64,000 bases of DNA from Strongylocentrotus droebachiensis. Lineage: Eukaryota > Echinodermata > Echinoidea > Camarodonta > Strongylocentrotidae. Below are positions 1 through 11,880 of this stretch, piece after piece. Within the stretch, counting starts at the first letter, position 1; each line of letters opens with the position of its first letter. A program made the translations under genes and the position numbers. The DNA lies in the NCBI GenBank assembly GCA_035222895.1, contig JAVYIG010002117.1, positions 1 to 64,000 of the forward strand. The letters are read 5' to 3'. The notes below the pieces were generated by a model. The model ran no database searches. It was not told the origin of the DNA and saw nothing but the letters and a program-made list of their open reading frames with translations.

Positions 1-677
1 AAAGGGAAACGAGGTAGATGGGGGCCATCATGCACTCAATAGTATAATACTTCAAGAAATTTCCAAGTAAAAAATTGTTATAAAAGGGTAGGAGTAATAT
101 TCTTTACATGCTTAATTAATAGAAGAACAAACATCCCTGACAACCCCAAATATGTCATCACATTTTTTGCAGGTGCATTTGGGTTGAAGATTTAAGAAGG
201 GGAGCCCAAGAACACAGGGGGACACATCTTTATTTGAGTACTTTAATGATATATGTTACATTGGATTGTTAATTAAGGGTACAGGCTCATATGCTTAATA
301 AAGCTGAATGCAGTTTGTGAATTAAACCAGCTCTTTTAAACACTGTTTCATTTCCCCCTTTTCTAATGGAATGTACATGATGTAGTGTCACAGATAAAGA
401 TACTACTAATCACACTGTGTCTTCATGTTTTCAGAGAGTTAATCTTACCCAGTTTCTTATCATCCATTCTGTTTGTGGTCTAGGTAGGTAATATCAACAT
501 ACCACCAAAAATAAATATAATTTGGCCTCAATAGGTCCCTTCCTGGCTGCCTGGCAACCAATACATTAGGCCCATTTACACAGCCCTACAAAAACATTTA
601 AAAAAACCTTTGTGCTTTTTTTTTTACTGCTATTTACACTACTAGAAAAACCCTCCCGTTTTGGGGGATGAGTAGTG

Positions 678-1134
678 CAGAGCTGCCAACTAGATCGGAT
701 TTCCCGTGATTGGTATGAAATTAACGATCATTACCGAATGTTTTCTCAAATGAAGGATTTTTTTTTTTTATAATTAAAAAAAAAAAAAAAATTATTATAA
801 TTTTTTTTTTATATATGATTTATCGAAGCGAGTGCTGTGAAGTATGGCGGCCATCCAACACTTGCTGAGAAAGACAGAAAATTTATCAAGTATTCTCTTA
901 ATAGAAGCCATTTTTCATGGAAAACTGTGTTGTGATGACCTGAAAATCAATATTTAACAACTTTGTGTGAGTAAAATCACCAAAAATTTCAGACAATCAT
1001 GCGTCCGCGCCGGTGTTGGCGTGCTGTTTTTTCAGATTAATAGCTCCGCATAGGAAAGGACTGATTTATACCTAACACTACTGATTTTGAGCCTTGTGAT
1101 TACTGATTTTCTGTTCTGGAGGTTGGCAGCTCTG
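678..1134. mobile_element. hairpin-ended MITE, hAT-like ends
   Basis: The ends are inverted copies of CAGAGCTGCCAAC, and the element is flanked on both sides by the direct repeat GTAGTG (672-677 and 1135-1140). It contains A- and T-runs and no coding sequence. The CAG-type end recalls hAT elements, but those make 8-bp duplications, so the superfamily is uncertain. Confidence 0.65.
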
Positions 1135-2450
1135 GTAGTGCGGAGAGTCACGTGACCAACAAAAACGGAAAGATTCACTAATGTTTTGAAAGCAGGACCA
1201 GGCATTCACACAGGTGAAATTTCTGCCAGCATTTAAAAAAAACTACACTGAAAACCACACTCCAGAAGTGATTTTTTTTAACTGCTTACCAGTATTTTTG
1301 AAGCAGCTTCTGATGAAACACCGAAATGTGAGGAAATCTAAAATAGTTTTTTGCAGTTTAAATGAAGATATTGTGATATTTAACGTGTCCGAGATTAAAT
1401 GTATTATTTGACATTCCAAATAGTCTTCAGTAACATACAAAAATGAAAAATGAAAAGTGTAATGTTTTAAAAATGAGAGTTATTTATCTTTAATTATCAA
1501 TGGCGGGAGAGATGGTGCTTCAAAGGGAAGATCAAGGACTCTATTTTAAATTAAAGTAGATCCAAAACTTAGGCATGCATGAAACATTTGACAATTTCAT
1601 GAGTAATTTTTTTTTTTATTCTACGGTTCAAATATTAACCTTTTGTATGTGTGAACCGTCCTAGTTTAGCTGAATTAAACCGGTCCAGATTCTTACATAT
1701 CACACATTTTCATCAGATGAATGCCCTTGACCAATACCGAATTACCTTTCCAGGTGTTTTTTGATTTATGGACAAAATGAAGGGACTTCGTTAATAACGA
1801 TTTGGCAAGTTGGCGACACTTTCAGGTAAAGGTCTTATTGCGAAGCCGTCTCTGCATCTACTATTGACAATGTTTGTGCAAACATGAAAAGTAGGTCAAC
1901 TATTGATCTAATGGCTACTGAAAAGTGTTTAAAACCTTCCTGGAAAAATGTATTCGGTAACAGGGAAATAACTGTTTATGATGTTGAAACAGTTTTCAGT
2001 GATCTAACAGCCACTGGAAAGTTTCTAAATGCTTCCTGGAAGGAAAAATATTTGATAACTTCTTGGGAGGGGGGGGGGGGGAGTTTACTCAAAGGACAAT
2101 GTCTCCAGTTATTGGCATTGGGGCATGATGGTCGAGTGAAGGTCATTAGATCGATTGAAGGAGTATACTGCAAAGGTTTGGGATATATTCTTTGAGGGAG
2201 AAATCTATACGTAATTACGGGTTATCAAAAATTTATGAGCTATTTTGGAGATCAAGTTTTTTATGTAATTTGTGACGTTCTGTTGTGTTCTGTGTGTTGT
2301 GCATATATTCAGAGTAGTCTTTATTCAAATACACTGTTTACAAGTTGACCTGGTTAATTTGTATTATTCATAATGCACACTTAGGTATGTCAGGGATCAG
2401 TTTATTGCATTTCATTAAAAGTTTCAGGATTAGAGTTTGGGTGGTGATTC

Positions 2451-3153
2451 TGAGTTTCAGGTTCAATTTAGGGTTAGATACACTGTAGTGTTGGGTCCAA
2501 TTTTGAATAAGGACTCTGATAATTGCTAGAAATTGAGCACAGAGTAGTAGTCCTCACTTGAGCTTAAACTGTGGAGATATGACACTGCCATGTTTTTATT
2601 TTCACTTCCTCTAATTTTAACTCAAAGTCCCCTGATACTTTCCTTGTCCAACTCGAAAAACGCAAATTATATTTTTCTTTAAAGTGCCATCCTTGGCACT
2701 CTCGTTCTCTCTGACATTTCAAGGTGGGATATTCCTGGCCGGCCGTAGCCCGACAGTCTCCCTCTGTTGTCCAGTGTAAACACCGGCATTAAAAACTAGG
2801 TCTACTAATGGATAAAGCATTCTTTTCTTCATTTGCGAAAGTAGGATGGTTATGAGGAGATACCCGACACTGTACGTGTTTAGCATTTGTTGTTTAGCCA
2901 CCACCTGGAGGCTTAAAAATGTGGAAAATTGAAGGAATGTGCAGGTAGTTTGTTGAACGTGATAACACTGCATGGTGTAGGGTATATCGATGAGGGATGA
3001 GCATATGTCATCTTCCATTTTGAGATTTGTGTTATTTGTAGTATTTGTTTATGATATGTTAATGTATATTATGTTTTTTTTTACAAATGTGACTCGTAAG
3101 ACAATTTTTATGCCTTCCTCTTATTTTGTGCATGACAATAAAGAAATTCAATA
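2451..3153 (+). mobile_element. possible retroposed insert with long flanking repeats
   Basis: A ~37-bp sequence containing gattagagtttgggtggtga occurs at 2414-2450 and again at 3150-3187 with two or three differences. The segment between ends with an AATAAA-containing tail (caataaagaaattc), as retroposed transcripts or LINE 3' ends do. I recognise no protein in it. The repeats could instead be a local duplication. Confidence 0.4.
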
Positions 3154-3506
3154 AAAGTTTCAAGATTAGAGTTTGGGTGGTGATTCAATCTTAGCGGCTG
3201 TAAATATTCCAGTAATTGTATTTTGTGACTAATCACAGCTATTTTTAATACAAATTTAATGCCGTTGTCTAATGCACTGTCTCCGTAGAAACTGGAGTAG
3301 GTAGTGGTGATGCAAAAGCTAATATAAGCTAAGAGTGTTGTATTGCCATCATACTATCTGTTGAGAACCAGAAGGGAGTTAACTCTATGTAACATTATTT
3401 GATGTTATGAGTTAATGCCCTACTGGCTCTAGATAGGCATCCAGTACTATCCATGTAGATACCGCTTAATACATAAATGATGTCTCTAAGCACTTTACAG
3501 ATATAC

Positions 3507-3590
3507 TATGACCCGGTCATTGGATTCAATACTTGCCCGCACACAGTGTGTGTACAATCTCCACTCCCTGGGGAGCATTCCAGCCAGGCG
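3507..3590 (-). mobile_element. SINE body fragment
   Basis: The segment running from acccggtcattggattca to ctccactccctggggagcat is shared with the fuller SINE copies at 14386-14682, 40677-40836 and 49514-49863. The tRNA-like head is absent here. Confidence 0.7.
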
Positions 3591-3974
3591 TTACTTGATG
3601 CTCAAAAACTGTTGACCAACAATGACGGTAGCATCCTACCCAATACTCTTCACTTGATCAACTCGCCAGTTTGGTTTTATAATACTTGCCCCATCACTCG
3701 CTCAGAAAGTTGGAAGGAACAATATTTATTTATCCTGTTATATTATTATTATTATTCTCATCTGTTGATGCAATATAAATGCTCGTAAGAAATTTTGTTG
3801 AATACATATTGCTACTTGCAAATGTAAGGGAAACATTCTTCAATATTGGCCAAAAAAGAAAAAGAAAAAGAAATCTTGAAATTACTTCATAGGAAAGCTC
3901 TTATGCACATATAGCAATACTTTCAAATTCACTCTTCTTCGCATAATTTGACATTTTCCAAAATTCCATGTTCT

Positions 3975-4265
3975 CTACCAGAGCAATACATCTTCCCTAC
4001 CGGCGCAATACATCTTCCCTAACATTGACAAGACTTGCATTTTGATGCGATCCCTCTTCTGTTTTTCAATTTCATGGTCATATGTTATGATTCCTCGTAT
4101 GTCTGCCGACGACATACGCTCTGACTCCTTATTAGGCCAAAGCATATAATCTGCATTTTCCAAACACACACACTCATCGTTATATTCCTCTGAAGCCGGG
4201 TTTACCTCGAGAGCACCGTCCTGTATGTTAACTCCCTGATACAGACGCAACACAGGGAATCGCAT
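3975..4265 (-). CDS. unidentified 96-codon open frame, possible fragment
   Basis: The minus strand reads 96 codons from an ATG at 4265 to a stop at 3975, and the open frame extends six codons upstream of the ATG. The composition looks protein-like (mixed charge, no simple sequence), with a basic stretch EKQKRDRIKMQ near the C-terminal end and an acidic, cysteine-containing middle. I recognise no family. It could be an old transposon or retrogene piece, or chance. No promoter or splice context supports a gene. Confidence 0.25.
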   Translation of the reverse strand: MRFPVLRLYQGVNIQDGALEVNPASEEYNDECVCLENADYMLWPNKESERMSSADIRGIITYDHEIEKQKRDRIKMQVLSMLGKMYCAGREDVLLW

Positions 4266-4854
4266 GTGCTCGGTGGATAGAATTCAGTGGCGGCTATGGC
4301 TAATACCGGTAAGATGGCTGGCCGTCACATGGCTTTCACATGGCTTTAGGTACCTGGCAGAGTGAAATATGAACTGGGTCATGTTCTCTTCAAATGTATG
4401 ATATTGGCATGTTCTGCTTTGTACCATGGGAAAGTATTTCATGAGATGCGCCTTTTTCTCATGTTACATAGATGAATAAAAACAGTTTCTTTCACATAAT
4501 CAGCTACTTCCAAGGTAAAGAGAGAGTGAGTGAGAGAGAGAGAGATGATGATGAGGATTGTGACATTGCATGAGTGAGGAATGTCCATGTTGGTTCTTTT
4601 TTGTGTGGTTGTCATCAATTTTACAGGGTTTATTCTCATTTTTCCTTGTTTAGATAAACCCAATATTTACAATAATTCTCATTCACTACATACTGGTCTG
4701 CAATTTATCTTCTATGCAGTTTTTCTCAAATGCATTATCAAACCTGAACATGAGATTAAATCAGCTATTTTGCTTTCTATAACACAGATATTAATGTATA
4801 GCCTCCCTCTATTTTAATATTTGTTGACTGAAAAAAGAGGTTTATATAGCAATG

Positions 4855-5403
4855 TGGAGGTGCAAGGCTCAGTCGGTAGAGCAGTGGTCTCGTAATCCGG
4901 TGACCCAGGTTTGAAACCAAGTCAATGCGCTAGTGCCCTTTGGTAAGGCATTAATCCTCATTACCAAGTCTCTCTTACTAACAAGCAATTCTCGCTACCC
5001 TAAATAGGTACGAAAATCTCGAAATTCGCGAGACGAGGTAATTTTCACTCTCTCGGGTCGTCACTACAACTTCCGGTATAGAGTCCCATCCCGCTGGCGC
5101 TAGCGCCTGTGTTCGCTGTGCAGAGTTTTCACGCACGCTAAAATCGATGCCAATCAGTGTAATTTGTACAGATTATAATATGCAATGGACAGCTTCGGGC
5201 AGAATTAGTGACTTTAGCACAAAAGGCCGTTAAACTCTACCGTGAAAGAGAGGGTTGTGATCACGAACGCCTGCACAGGAAGCTGTAATGTCGAAAAGCT
5301 ATCCCATAATGCAATGCGCGTTTTCAGGATTTTCCCCGGATCTCGGCAGAATCGCTATTTGGGGTAGCGAGAATTATGCTTACTTAGCAGTCAGATAAAA
5401 TAA
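4855..5403 (+). mobile_element. tRNA-derived SINE interrupted by a MITE
   Basis: Bases 4868-4915 have an A-box (gctcagtcggtagagc) and a B-box-like gtttgaaacc at tRNA spacing, followed by the phrase gccctttggtaaggcatta that is typical of this SINE type. The body is cut at about 4987 by a hairpin element and may resume after 5375 (cttacttagcagtcagataa). Confidence 0.7.
4987..5375. mobile_element. MITE inserted in SINE
   Basis: The ends are inverted: AATTCTCGCTACCCTAAATA at the left and the reverse complement with one change at the right. The interior is GC-richer than the surroundings and has no open reading frame. No clear target duplication is visible. Confidence 0.7.
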
Positions 5404-7080
5404 CCACCACCACAATATAATAAATGTATAGCTTGAATTGGTGTCTATAAAACTTTAGAAACTGCATTTTGGAATATCTTTAATGCAGTTTCAAACCTGA
5501 ATTTATTATTAAAACGGCCTGGTTACCATGTACATTCAGGATCCCTCCGTGGTCATGAAACTGTAGTAACTATCACACAGATGTTACACTTAAAATGGCC
5601 TCCTTGCATTCATGAACATGTGATATGGCTTATGATATGATTTCAAAGGATTTGAATAAAGTCTTTGTACAGTGTTGATCAGTTGTACAATTTGATAAAG
5701 AGAAATAAGTGATGGCATTTTTCAGGCTCTGACGCCTGTCAATTTCACACATTTTAGACCTCTTATTGTACAGAATGTATAGGAGACTAACATGCATTGA
5801 TCTCTGTTCAGGCTAGATGAATGGCACCAGGTGGTATCCATGAAAAAGTATATTTTAAAGATTCCATCAGTTGATAGCTCCAATCTCAGTCACCATTGCT
5901 GAATGCAGAGCATGTCTCGTCAGACGTCATCTGCTGGAGGCAGCCCTGCCCCCGAAAGGGGATGACGCCCCCATAATTTTCTTGGGAATACTTGCCTGTA
6001 ATCTTAATCTTAAGTTAGAAGACATTCCTAAGGTCATGATCAAAAAGAGCAAGTGGCGTCAAAGAGTTAACTCCATCTCTGTCTCGGCTGTCACATGATG
6101 ATGATGATGATGATGATTAGTTGTTGTTGATAAATACCAAGCTAATTTCAATGCTAACCTGAATTATTTCTAAAATAATGGAGGAAATATAATCTTACTG
6201 TATTGTAAACAACATTATGTAGAACATAGATTAAAAGAGGATAGGCTTTTTAATGTTTGAACCTAAAGATTACACTAAATCTCCCTGTTCTTGCGACATT
6301 TGCAATAATTATGTAAAAGAAGAAATCAAATATTCAAATGTTTATCCACCTTATATCATCAGTGCAGTTTTTGAACCACACCCCCTTCCCCAGTTTAAAA
6401 AAAATGCTAGATTTAATCCTTTTCCTCAATTTCAGATCACATTATCTCGTAGTTAAAGGTCTTCTAAGGCTTTCCAGATTTCATGTTATATGTAAAACCC
6501 TAATATGTCCCTTTTAAGGCTAATTGGGTAAAAACCAACTGAACTCTGAACTTTGTTTTACTGACCCCTGGACAAGCAAAGTTTGCAGTCCCTTATTTGA
6601 ATGTTTCGGGTCTCTGTTTCTTTTTTGCAAAAACAAGTTGAAGTTATTGATATAGGCATCTGAAATCAGTGCATGTTCTCTAGTTTTTATAGCGTTTTGA
6701 CCATTGTAAATGATCTAAGGTTATATAAAAACAGGTCTTTAGTGGAAGGTTCCATGGCAGTAGGTCGTATGTTACGATCGCAGACACTAAAATCAACTTG
6801 CCCTGCCCTTCTTGTGCTCCGAGCCAGCTAGCTCACCATGCCTAGTCATAGCCACAGCGATCAAGCTATAGGCAGGCAGCGAGCTATAGATATTGATGTT
6901 AATCAGTGCCTAGTCTGCGTGCATGGTCGTGCATGTATGCCCTAGGCCTAGGAGGTACACTGCATGCGATGAAGCGTGCCCAAGAAAGCACTCATTCAAG
7001 CAGTCTATCGTCCTTCTGGTTCCCTCATTCAGGTGCGTTCCCATGGATATCAGTGGACCGATAAGATGTGTGGAGATGCG
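5404..7080. other. intronic sequence, no recognised gene
   Basis: Mostly unique AT-rich sequence. A 75-codon frame at 5871-6098 ends in WRQRVNSISV, which faintly resembles the end of a LINE reverse-transcriptase ORF, but it is too short to call. A (GAT)n run lies at 6098-6118. Confidence 0.5.
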
Positions 7081-7152
7081 ACCCCTTCCCCTTTCCACAA
7101 CCACCCCTCCCCCTCTCCACAACCACCCCCTCCCCCTCTCCACAACCACCCT
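7081..7152. repeat. 24-bp minisatellite, three copies
   Basis: A C-rich unit containing ccctctccacaaccacc is repeated three times in tandem with few changes. Long open frames across it are a by-product of the repeat. Confidence 0.85.
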
Positions 7153-8638
7153 TCAAATACCCCCACTCCCCATTCTTCTCGGAGCCTACTTTCCTAGCTT
7201 ATTCCATATCTCATGGGGAAATGATAATCCTTTATATTTTAGGAGGCTACTTTTCCAGTCAAATCAGTCTTTGTTCATTAACTGATTGTATGTATTATGA
7301 CCCTTTAATAGAATTTTGGTTGAGGAGATGCTCTTTGTCTTCATTTATGGGGGCTCTTTTAAGGATTTCTGTTGCAAATGGTCTTCAATCCATATTTTCA
7401 CTGGCTCATATCTATTGACTTTACATGGTATTCACATTCTGTATTAAACCAGACTGTTTTTCAAAACAAGCTTGCAAAGAATTTTAGAACGCCATTTTGA
7501 ATAGCCTCGTGTATCACCTTCAGAAACGTGTGAACACGACAATGACAGATAACAGAATATGACCGTGATTTCCATGAGCGATAGAATTGGATGTTGAAAT
7601 GGCCATGAGTTGATTTTTGGAAAGCCTTTGCCATCGTGTTGATTCAGGCATCAAACACAGGATCGTCTGCGTTAGGGTTCTTTCTTTTGGCTACCCTTGG
7701 ACAGTTCCTTTCCAACACCTCCCTCCTCCTAAACCCCTCACCACCGCCACCCCTGTAATCCATAAATTGAATTTCATGCTGATGTTGAGCTAACCCCTAG
7801 TATGCACGTCTGTCTCTCAGTCAACAAGGCCTCTAGCTACATGCAAGTCAGCTTGAATGTCGTGCATGCATGACTTTACTTTCGTGCCCCTACACCATCA
7901 CACTCACAGCATTGTATGTAAATCTGAGTGTCTGTTGAGAGACAGAAAGGCGTATACTCTGTGTTTAAGCCTATGAGAAACGCCCTTCATGGTCTGAAAA
8001 AACAGTATATACCTTCCCTTATGAAAAATCATCCAATGGAGGTTCAAATTTGAAAATGATTGGAGCAAGTCGCATCCAAATCTCATCAGCATACATACCC
8101 CTTTATCGTAGTGCCGTGCATCCATGACTTAACTCTACACTCCTATACTATCACAGTTATTGTATGTAGATCTGAGCGTCTGTATAAAGCTAGAGGGACA
8201 TTAACTCATATATTTTAATGCAGACTTAACGCCCTTGTGGTTCCGAGCAGGTGATATATATATACCTTCCCTTATGAAGATAATCCAATGGAGGTTAAAA
8301 TTTGAATATGATAGGAGCAAGTTGCATTCAAATCTCATCGGCATACATACCCCTGTATCGTAGTGTTGTGCATCCATGACTTAACTGCAGGCACTCCTAT
8401 ATTATCATAGCATTGTATGTAGATCTGAGCACCTTAATAAAGCTAGAGGGACACTAACTCATATGCTTTAATGCAGACTTAATAACATCCTTGTGGCTCC
8501 GAACGGGTGATATATACCGCCCCTTATGAAAATAATCCAATGGAGGTTAAATTTTGAATATGATTGGAGCAAGTTGCATTCAAATCTCAACAGCTTACAT
8601 TGTACATGTCCCTGCATAGCAATGGCATGCATGGATGA

Positions 8639-8664
8639 CTTCTCTCTCTCTCTCTCTCTCTCTC
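8639..8664. repeat. (TC)n microsatellite
   Basis: A run of about 12 TC dinucleotides just before the 62-bp array. Confidence 0.95.
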
Positions 8665-8694
8665 CTGTACCATAACAGCAATTTGTTTAAAGCT

Positions 8695-10347
8695 AGAAGG
8701 CATTAACTCTATTATAAAGCATATGAGGTAATGCCACAGCATCTGCTTAGATGTCAGAAGGGCATTAATCCTGTGTTAAAGCATATGAGGTAATGCCACA
8801 GCATCTGCTTAGATGTCAGAAGGGCATTAATCCTGTGTTAAAGCATATGAGGTAATGCCAAAGCATCTGCTTAGATGTCAGAAGGGCATTAATCCTGTGT
8901 TAAAGCATATGAGGTAATGCCACAGCATCTGCTTAGATGTCAGAAGGGCATTAATCCTGTGTTAAAGCATATGAGGTAATGCCAAAGCATCTGCTTAGAT
9001 GTCAGAAGGGCATTAATCCTGTGTTAAAGCATATGAGGTAATGCCAAAGCATCTGCTTAGAGGTCAGAAGGGCATTAATCCTGTGTTAAAGCATATGAGG
9101 TAATGCCAAAGCATCTGCTTAGAGGTCAGAAGGGCATTAATCCTGTGTTAAAGCATATGAGGTAATGCCACAGCATCTGCTTAGATGTCAGAAGGGCATT
9201 AATCCTGTGTTAAAGCATATGAGGTAATGCCAAAGCATCTGCTTAGACGTCAGAAGGGCATTAATCCTGTGTTAAAGCATATGAGGTAATACCAAAGCAA
9301 CTGCTTAGAGGTCAGAAGGGCATTAACTCTGTGTTAAAGCATATGAGGTAATACCACAGCATCTGCTTAGAGGTCAGAAGGGCATTAACTCTGTGTTAAA
9401 GCATATGAGGTAATACCAAAGCAACTGCTTAGAGGTCAGAAGGACATTAATCCTGTGTTAAAGCATATGAGGTAATGCCAAAGCATCTGCTTAGACGTCA
9501 GAAGGGCATTAATCCTGTGTTAAAGCATATGAGGTAATACCAAAGCATCTGCTTAGACGTCAGAAGGACATTAATCCTGTGTTAAAGCATATGAGGTAAT
9601 GCCACAGCATCTGCTTAGACGTCAGAAGGGCATTAATCCTGTGTTAAAGCATATGAGGTAATACCAAAGCAACTGCTTAGAGGTCAGAAGGGCATTAACT
9701 CTGTGTTAAAGCATATGAGGTAATACCACAGCATCTGCTTAGACGTCAGAAGGACATTAACCTGTGTTAAAGCATATGAGGTAATGCCACAGCATCTGCT
9801 TAGAGGTCAGAAGGGCATTAACTCTGTGTTAAAGCATATGAGGTAATACCACAGCATCTGCTTAGAGGTCAGAAGGGCATTAACTCTGTGTTAAAGCATA
9901 TGAGGTAATGCCACAGCATCTGCTTAGAGGTCAGAAGGACATTAATCCTGTGTTAAAGCATATGAGGTAATGCCACAGCATCTGCTTAGAGGTCAGAAGG
10001 GCATTAACTCTGTGTTAAAGCATATGAGGTAATACCAAAGCATCTGCTTAGAGGTCAGAAGGGCATTAACTCTGTGTTAAAGCATATGAGGTAATACCAA
10101 AGCATCTGCTTAGACGTCAGAAGGGCATTAATCCTGTGTTAAAGCATATGAGGTAATGCCACAGCATCTGCTTAGATGTCAGAAGGGCATTAATCCTGTG
10201 TTAAAGCATATGAGGTAATGCCACAGCATCTGCTTAGACGTCAGAAGGGCATTAATCCTGTGTTAAAGCATATGAGGTAATACCAAAGCATCTGCTTAGA
10301 GGTCAGAAGGGCATTAACTCTGTGTTAAAGCATATGAGGTAATGCCC
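8695..10347. repeat. 62-bp satellite-like array, about 26 copies
   Basis: The unit contains agaagggcattaatcctgtg, ttaaagcatatgaggtaatg, and gcatctgcttagatgtc. Copies differ at a few linked positions: gatgtc, gacgtc or gaggtc at the end, and taatcctg or taactctg near the start. Early copies are mostly the first type and later ones mixed, which suggests expansion by unequal exchange. Each unit carries a CATATG E-box. Confidence 0.97.
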
Positions 10348-11494
10348 ATTTCATTCTAAACAGACAATATCTTTGTTTGGACCCAGAAGGGCATTAACAT
10401 AGTGTTATATGAGTTAGTGCTCTTATGGCACCAAACAGACGATAAATAACCTTCCCTTATATAATTCAACCAATTGAGGTTAAAATTTGGATATGACTGG
10501 AGAGCAGTTGCATTTAATTTTCATCAGCATATGTTCTCATATCCGTGCATGTACTGTGCTTTTTTTCTCTCAAATTAAACTAATTAAAATGACTTTGCTA
10601 GCTCACCATATGGCAACAAATGTAAGGAATACTTGGAAGGAAAATATGCATTGCAATCCTTAAACTGGTGACATGCTTTAAAGTTTAAATCATTTTTTCA
10701 TACTAAAGTAGCATTTGATGAAAATTCCTGTTCAAGTGTATCCTGTTCATATACAGGTCTTCTTTATTACATGGAGAAAAATATAGCATTAATAAACAAG
10801 GGTATACAAAAATGTTTTTGTAAATTTGAAGAAGAAAGGCAGATGAATGTCGCCCTGTTGAAATCACTGTTTTAAATGGATCATTATTTTTCATATGAGC
10901 TCAGTCATCATACCACCCTCACATGATCTAACTTAGATATGAAGATAGGGATGACAATACATTTTGAATTGTGTTTGTTGATATGATTCTTTCTTTATCC
11001 AACCTTGTTACTGCTATTTTTAGGCTTCATTAACAAATTCAAATTGTCATTCAGTAATTCTAAGATATTTTGAAACAGTTTGACAATAAACAAACAATGC
11101 AGTGACCATTTATATACAGAGTTCACATATGCTCTGGTCGAAGAGCCAGATGTCACTTTGCAGCTATAGAATGAGAAATCACTTCAGTGTGAGAAGTTAG
11201 ACTGCTTTATCTATGCTGCTAATTCACACACTTTCACCGGCCATCAAAAGTGCCGGTCTTGAACACTTGACGAGAGGCTTCTCCACACACGCACGCATGC
11301 CGCCGCTACAGAGCAATGGCTGCACGGTGCATAATTTATGAGGCTTGCGAGCACCGCGGTCCCATTTCACTCAAGGGGTCCGCGGCGATCGTCTGCATGC
11401 ATGGAGAGGCTGGGAGGAAAAGCCCTCGTTAATTATTCATGAGTTGTTTGGGCATGCATGGTGGCTATTAAAAGGAAGGCAAGGTTGCGTTCGT
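10348..11494. other. intronic sequence; GC-richer segment at 11220-11480
   Basis: Unique AT-rich sequence to 11200. The segment 11220-11480 is GC-richer, with many GCATGC/GCATGCATG motifs and a TTAATTATTCATGAG homeodomain-type core. It has no credible coding frame and could be an intronic regulatory module. Confidence 0.35.
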
Positions 11495-11880
11495 ATGTGT
11501 GTGTGTGTGTCTCTCTCTTTCATGTTCAGTGGTTCATGTGATGCGATGTATGTGTGTGTGTGGGTTGTGTGTTTGTGTGTGTGGTGAATGTGGGTGTGGG
11601 TGTGTGTGTGTGTCTCTCTCTCTTTCATGTTCAGTGGTTCATGTGATGCGATGTGTGGGTTGTGTGTTTGTGTGTGTGGTGAATGTGGGTGTGGGTGTGT
11701 GTGTATGTGTCTCTCTCTCTTTCATGTTCAGTGGTTCATGTGATGCGATGTATGTGCGTGTTTGTGGGTTGTGTGTTTGTGTGTGTAGTGAATGTGGGTG
11801 TGGGTGTATGTGTCTCTCTCTCTTTTATGTTCAGTGGTTCATGTGATATGTATGTGTGTGTGTGGGTGTGACTGTGGGTG
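11495..11880. repeat. ~100-bp minisatellite with TG/TC tracts
   Basis: Four units share catgttcagtggttcatgtg, at spacing of about 105, 97 and 103 bp, each followed by (TG)n and preceded by (TC)n. The open frames on both strands come from the dinucleotide runs. Confidence 0.92.

Larger units (their letters stand above)
7868..10550. repeat. ~250-bp tandem repeat with a nested array
   Basis: Units begin near 7868, 8118, 8370 and 8627, each with a version of gcatgcatgactt, a middle with cattaactc/atgagttaat-like inverted halves, then accttcccttatgaaaa, ccaatggaggtt and cagcatacatacccct. The last unit is interrupted by the 62-bp array; its right part (ccttcccttat to tcatcagcatatg) resumes at about 10440-10540. 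Confidence 0.85.

Noticed and set aside
4863-4935. Functional tRNA gene
   Set aside because: A-box is good but acceptor and T arms do not pair, and a SINE body follows, so it is a SINE head.
8695-10347. CRISPR-like regular repeat
   Set aside because: Units are contiguous 62-bp copies with no unique spacers, and the genome is an animal one; it is a satellite-type array.
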